Shown here: one piece after another, positions 4,811 to 7,034 of the stretch
Position numbering within the stretch: the stretch's first letter is position 1
Layout: every line of letters begins with the position of its first letter
DNA from: Melioribacter sp.
GTDB lineage: Bacteria > Bacteroidota > Ignavibacteria > Ignavibacteriales > Melioribacteraceae
Assembly: GCA_016841125.1 (NCBI GenBank)
Contig: JAENZU010000177.1
Location: 1 to 7,034, forward strand
Length of the DNA stretch: 7,034 nucleotides
Direction: 5' to 3'
Translations under genes and position numbers: made by a program
Notes under the pieces: generated by a model
What the model saw: the letters and a program-made list of their open reading frames with translations, nothing else
Told to the model about the DNA's origin: nothing
The model's database searches: none

Positions 4811-5632
4811 TCAATGCTTAAAGAAAACTCCGAACGCAAACACCGGTGCCGATTGAATATTCTTAGCGGCAGTTCCGCTTTCGAATAATGCGCTTATTCC
4901 CCAATTATTATCTATAAAATAAATCAGCTCTGGACCGTAAGCCACATATTCCTGATTGTTGGAATTGAGTCCGGCATAACCGCCGCTAAAACTATTGTCG
5001 CCGTTTTTCATCGATCTCAGGAGTTTCACTCTTCCGACAAGCAGAAATTGCTCTGTGATATTGTAGCCCACCTCGATTGATGAGTAGAACTCATCGGAGT
5101 ATCCTTCATTCCGGTTATTGAACCCAACCGCTAAATTAATGTACGAAGGCGCAGGGTAAAATGAATGTCCGAATTGAATTCCGAATTGCTGATTAAATTC
5201 ACCGTCTCCGGTTATCAAGCCATTTGCAGGTTCATTATCTCCGGTTGGAATTCCGAAGTGAACATCGCCGCTTAAAACGCTGTTTCCAAATTGAGCAAGC
5301 CTGACCCGAAGACCGAGACTCAAATCTCCAATACCGTTATTTTTCGTTTCACCATTTACAAGTGTATCAGATTTGATCATTTTAAGGGGATGAAAAGAAA
5401 GCACTCCAGTCAGCATATCGTTAATTCCGTATTCTCCGTAAATTCCGATAGTCTGTTCAGTCAATTGCTGGATATCAAACTTATCCCCTGTTGGACCGAA
5501 AACTTTTTTTGCGCTTAGTATTCGGTAGTCAACTTTATAAAAGCCGCTGTTTTTCTTTTGTGTCCAAGCTCCGGCAAAACTGCTGCCGGTAAAAATTAAT
5601 AGTAAAAGAATAATTAAAATATTTTTCTTCAT
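4811..5632 (-). CDS. Secreted outer-membrane beta-barrel protein, transporter-like
   Basis: The 273-residue product starts with a typical signal peptide, MKKNILIILLLLIFTGSSFA, with cleavage expected after A20 to give a mature GAWTQKKNSGFYKVDYRI start. The rest is rich in alternating strands, with NGIGDLSLGLRVRLA followed by HFGIPTGDNEP, a pattern common in putative transporter barrels related to the Phenol_MetA_deg group. The end is aromatic-rich (FAFGVFFKH), though not a terminal Phe. AAGGA lies 8 bases before an in-frame GTG (5635-5633) and 11 before the ATG (5632-5630), so either start is possible; the ATG gives the cleaner MKKN signal peptide. It diverges from paaG and converges on the barrel gene at 3444. 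The substrate is unknown. Confidence 0.75.
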   Translation of the reverse strand: MKKNILIILLLLIFTGSSFAGAWTQKKNSGFYKVDYRILSAKKVFGPTGDKFDIQQLTEQTIGIYGEYGINDMLTGVLSFHPLKMIKSDTLVNGETKNNGIGDLSLGLRVRLAQFGNSVLSGDVHFGIPTGDNEPANGLITGDGEFNQQFGIQFGHSFYPAPSYINLAVGFNNRNEGYSDEFYSSIEVGYNITEQFLLVGRVKLLRSMKNGDNSFSGGYAGLNSNNQEYVAYGPELIYFIDNNWGISALFESGTAAKNIQSAPVFAFGVFFKH

Positions 5633-5680
5633 CACTTCGGAATTCCTTAATCAATTTTGAAATATTGTTTAATGTAATTA

Positions 5681-5692
5681 TTTTGATCAAAA
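5681..5692. promoter_or_regulatory. Perfect 12-bp palindrome in front of paaG
   Basis: TTTTGATCAAAA is a perfect dyad in the 71-bp gap between the divergent outer-membrane gene and paaG, overlapping the first bases of the paaG ribosome-binding site. It could be a regulator site or block ribosome access when bound, but AT-rich palindromes of this length also arise by chance. It lacks the four-base spacer of an FNR/CRP-type site. Confidence 0.25.
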
Positions 5693-5696
5693 GGAG
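5691..5696 (+). promoter_or_regulatory. Ribosome-binding site that fixes the paaG start
   Basis: AAGGAG sits seven bases before the ATG at 5704. An in-frame TTG at 5665 would add 13 residues with no family match and lies upstream of this site. Confidence 0.8.
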
Positions 5697-5703
5697 AAAG
5701 TTT

Positions 5704-6492
5704 ATGATTTATAAATTCATAAAATATGAAACTTCAGAAAATTGTTTAACAATAAAACTGAACAGGCCTGAGGTATTAAATAGTTTCAATAGCGGAATGG
5801 CCGGAGAACTGCAGCACGCTCTCGATTCTGCAATTGCAGATGAAAACATAAGGGCAATTATGATCACGGGAGAAGGCAGGGCATTCTCTGCCGGGCAGGA
5901 TTTGGCGGAAGCCATTCCAAAAGATGAACCCCCCGCCGATCTTTCGGAATTATTAAAGAAAAATTACAACCCGATCATTAGAAAGATCAGACAAATTTCC
6001 AAGCCGGTAATTGCCGCTGTTAACGGTGTCGCTGCAGGGGCGGGAGCAAATTTGGCGCTTGCCTGCGATATTGTTTTAGCTTCGGAAAAGGCTTCATTCA
6101 TTCAGGCATTTGTGAATATCGGACTGATACCAGATAGCGGAGGAACCTATTTCCTTCCCAGGCTTGTTGGTTTTCAGCAGGCGGCGGGATTAATGATGCT
6201 CGGTGAAAAAATATCAGCCGGAGAGGCAGAGAAGATAGGACTCATATATAAGACATTTGACGAAAGTGAATTTTCTATTGAATCGGAAAAGCTTCTGAAG
6301 AAGTTATCGCAAATGCCGACCAAAGCAATTGGATTCATAAAAGAGGCGCTCAACAGATCGATGAGCAATAATTTGGAAGAACAGTTGAGGCTCGAAGAAA
6401 AGCTTCAAGCAGAAGCCGGCTCCACCTTTGATTATAAAGAAGGTGTTAATGCTTTCTCCGAAAAAAGAAAACCGGAATTTAAAGGTGAATAG
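5704..6492 (+). CDS. paaG: 2-(1,2-epoxy-1,2-dihydrophenyl)acetyl-CoA isomerase PaaG (crotonase family)
   Basis: PaaG rearranges the epoxide made by PaaABC into the seven-membered oxepin-CoA, the next step of phenylacetate breakdown in the cytoplasm. From the ATG at 5704, set by AAGGAG, the product has 262 residues, the usual PaaG length. Crotonase landmarks are LNRPEVLNSFNS (19-30), the first oxyanion loop GRAFSAGQDL (58-67) and the second AAGAGANLALACD (110-122). The decisive stretch is FVNIGLIPDSGGTYFLPRLV (136-155): the two Glu of true enoyl-CoA hydratases are absent and D144 in PDSGGT is the Asp used by PaaG-type isomerases. The C-terminal half has the expected EGVNAFSEKRKPEF. It is separated from paaABCD by two barrel genes and the repeat island. 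Another isomerase-like crotonase is the main alternative. Confidence 0.88.
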   Translation: MIYKFIKYETSENCLTIKLNRPEVLNSFNSGMAGELQHALDSAIADENIRAIMITGEGRAFSAGQDLAEAIPKDEPPADLSELLKKNYNPIIRKIRQISKPVIAAVNGVAAGAGANLALACDIVLASEKASFIQAFVNIGLIPDSGGTYFLPRLVGFQQAAGLMMLGEKISAGEAEKIGLIYKTFDESEFSIESEKLLKKLSQMPTKAIGFIKEALNRSMSNNLEEQLRLEEKLQAEAGSTFDYKEGVNAFSEKRKPEFKGE

Positions 6493-6560
6493 AATAGTTG
6501 CGGCACTCTTTTTTTACTCTTATTTTCGAAAACCTAATCGCAAATAAAACTACTAAACTT

Positions 6561-7034
6561 ATGAATTCAAAACTGATTCAATTCACACCAATTTTAATCT
6601 ATCTTTTACTCTTTACTTCATGCAGCAGTAAAAATGTCGAAAAGGCAGATCTGATATTATCAAATGCGGCTGTTATAACAATGGAAAAGGAAACCCCTAC
6701 CGCAGAAGCAGTTGCAATTAAAGGGGATTCGATACTTGCCGTAGGGTCCAATGAAGAAGTCGAGATTTACAGATCCGACTCAACTAAAGTGATCGACTTG
6801 CAGGGTAAATTTGTAATGCCGGGATTTATAGAGAGTCATGCACACTATTTAAGCATTGGCAGATCAAAGATGATACTCGATTTGACAGAAGCTAAGAATT
6901 GGGAAGAAATAATTTATTTGGTTGCTTCGGCAGCAGCGCAGGCAATGCCGGGCGAATGGATTGTCGGCAGAGGCTGGCATCAGGAAAAATGGGATCCCGA
7001 ACCAAGCCCGAACGTAGAAGGATATCCGCTTCAC
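6561..7034 (+). CDS. Lipoprotein amidohydrolase, YtcJ/Amidohydro_3-like, 5' part
   Basis: An open frame of 158 codons starts at the ATG at 6561 and runs off the right edge, so the gene is partial; the family is usually over 500 residues. The N-terminus MNSKLIQFTPILIYLLLFTS-C21 is a lipoprotein signal with Cys21 as the lipidation site, which would anchor the enzyme to a membrane facing the periplasm. Then follows the small beta-sandwich start of metal-dependent hydrolases (ADLILSNAAVITMEKETPTA, 'AVAIKGDSILAVG', 'VIDLQGKFVMPGFIESHAHY'). H93 and H95 of the HAH motif are the expected first two metal ligands. WIVGRGWHQEKWDP (133-146) is typical of YtcJ-like members. No Shine-Dalgarno is seen. The substrate is unknown, and a link to the paa pathway is not shown. 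Confidence 0.85.
   Translation, partial: MNSKLIQFTPILIYLLLFTSCSSKNVEKADLILSNAAVITMEKETPTAEAVAIKGDSILAVGSNEEVEIYRSDSTKVIDLQGKFVMPGFIESHAHYLSIGRSKMILDLTEAKNWEEIIYLVASAAAQAMPGEWIVGRGWHQEKWDPEPSPNVEGYPLH

Noticed and set aside
5665..5703. Upstream TTG start for paaG adding 13 residues
   Set aside because: The extra residues do not resemble the family, and the AAGGAG before the ATG at 5704 gives the usual 262-residue length.
6498..6528. Bacteroidetes-type promoter (TTG, 20 bases, TATTTTCG) before the amidohydrolase
   Set aside because: It has a mismatch at the -7 element and non-ideal spacing in AT-rich DNA, and the clear promoter at paaA is of the ordinary sigma-70 type. Not strong enough to list.

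Overview
The window reads as chromosomal DNA from an AT-rich, Gram-negative heterotroph, most likely of the Bacteroidota/Ignavibacteriota group. Proteins are rich in Lys, Ile, Phe and Asn; two genes encode secreted beta-barrel-like outer-membrane proteins; the last gene encodes a lipoprotein enzyme; and the intergenic DNA holds palindromic repeats of a kind I associate with that group. Several genes have clear Shine-Dalgarno sequences and the main operon has a near-consensus TTGACA-N17-TATATT promoter. Both fit Ignavibacteria/Chlorobi-like lineages better than classical Bacteroidetes. This placement is an inference.

Layout. At the left edge (1-187, minus strand) is the start of a probable NDP-forming acyl-CoA synthetase. 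Diverging from it is a tight plus-strand operon for the first step of aerobic phenylacetate breakdown: paaA (324-1265), paaB (1274-1576), paaC (1576-2355), an SRPBCC/AHSA1-like gene (2384-2779) and paaD (2776-3264). A promoter and a candidate operator lie just upstream of paaA. The operon ends in palindromic repeats (3288-3380). Two outer-membrane-protein genes then converge (3444-4175 plus; 4811-5632 minus) on a roughly 635-bp non-coding island made of several repeat families. These include two 97-bp copies that differ only by five transitions, and a three-way-junction fold. Diverging from the second outer-membrane gene is paaG (5704-6492), followed by the 5' part of a lipoprotein amidohydrolase of the YtcJ type (6561 to the window end).

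How the genes fit together. PaaA (catalytic di-iron), PaaC (structural) and PaaB form the phenylacetyl-CoA 1,2-epoxidase, and PaaD is its assumed Fe-S maturation factor. PaaG isomerises the epoxide to oxepin-CoA. The electron-donating reductase (paaE), the CoA ligase (paaK) and the ring-opening and beta-oxidation genes (paaZ, paaF, paaH, paaJ) are not in the window. The two barrel proteins may serve aromatic or other hydrophobic substrates at the outer membrane, but that rests on family and location only. The SRPBCC gene, locked into the operon by a four-base overlap with paaD, is the most unexpected protein-coding feature. I see no defence system, CRISPR array, integrase, transposase, tRNA or rRNA.
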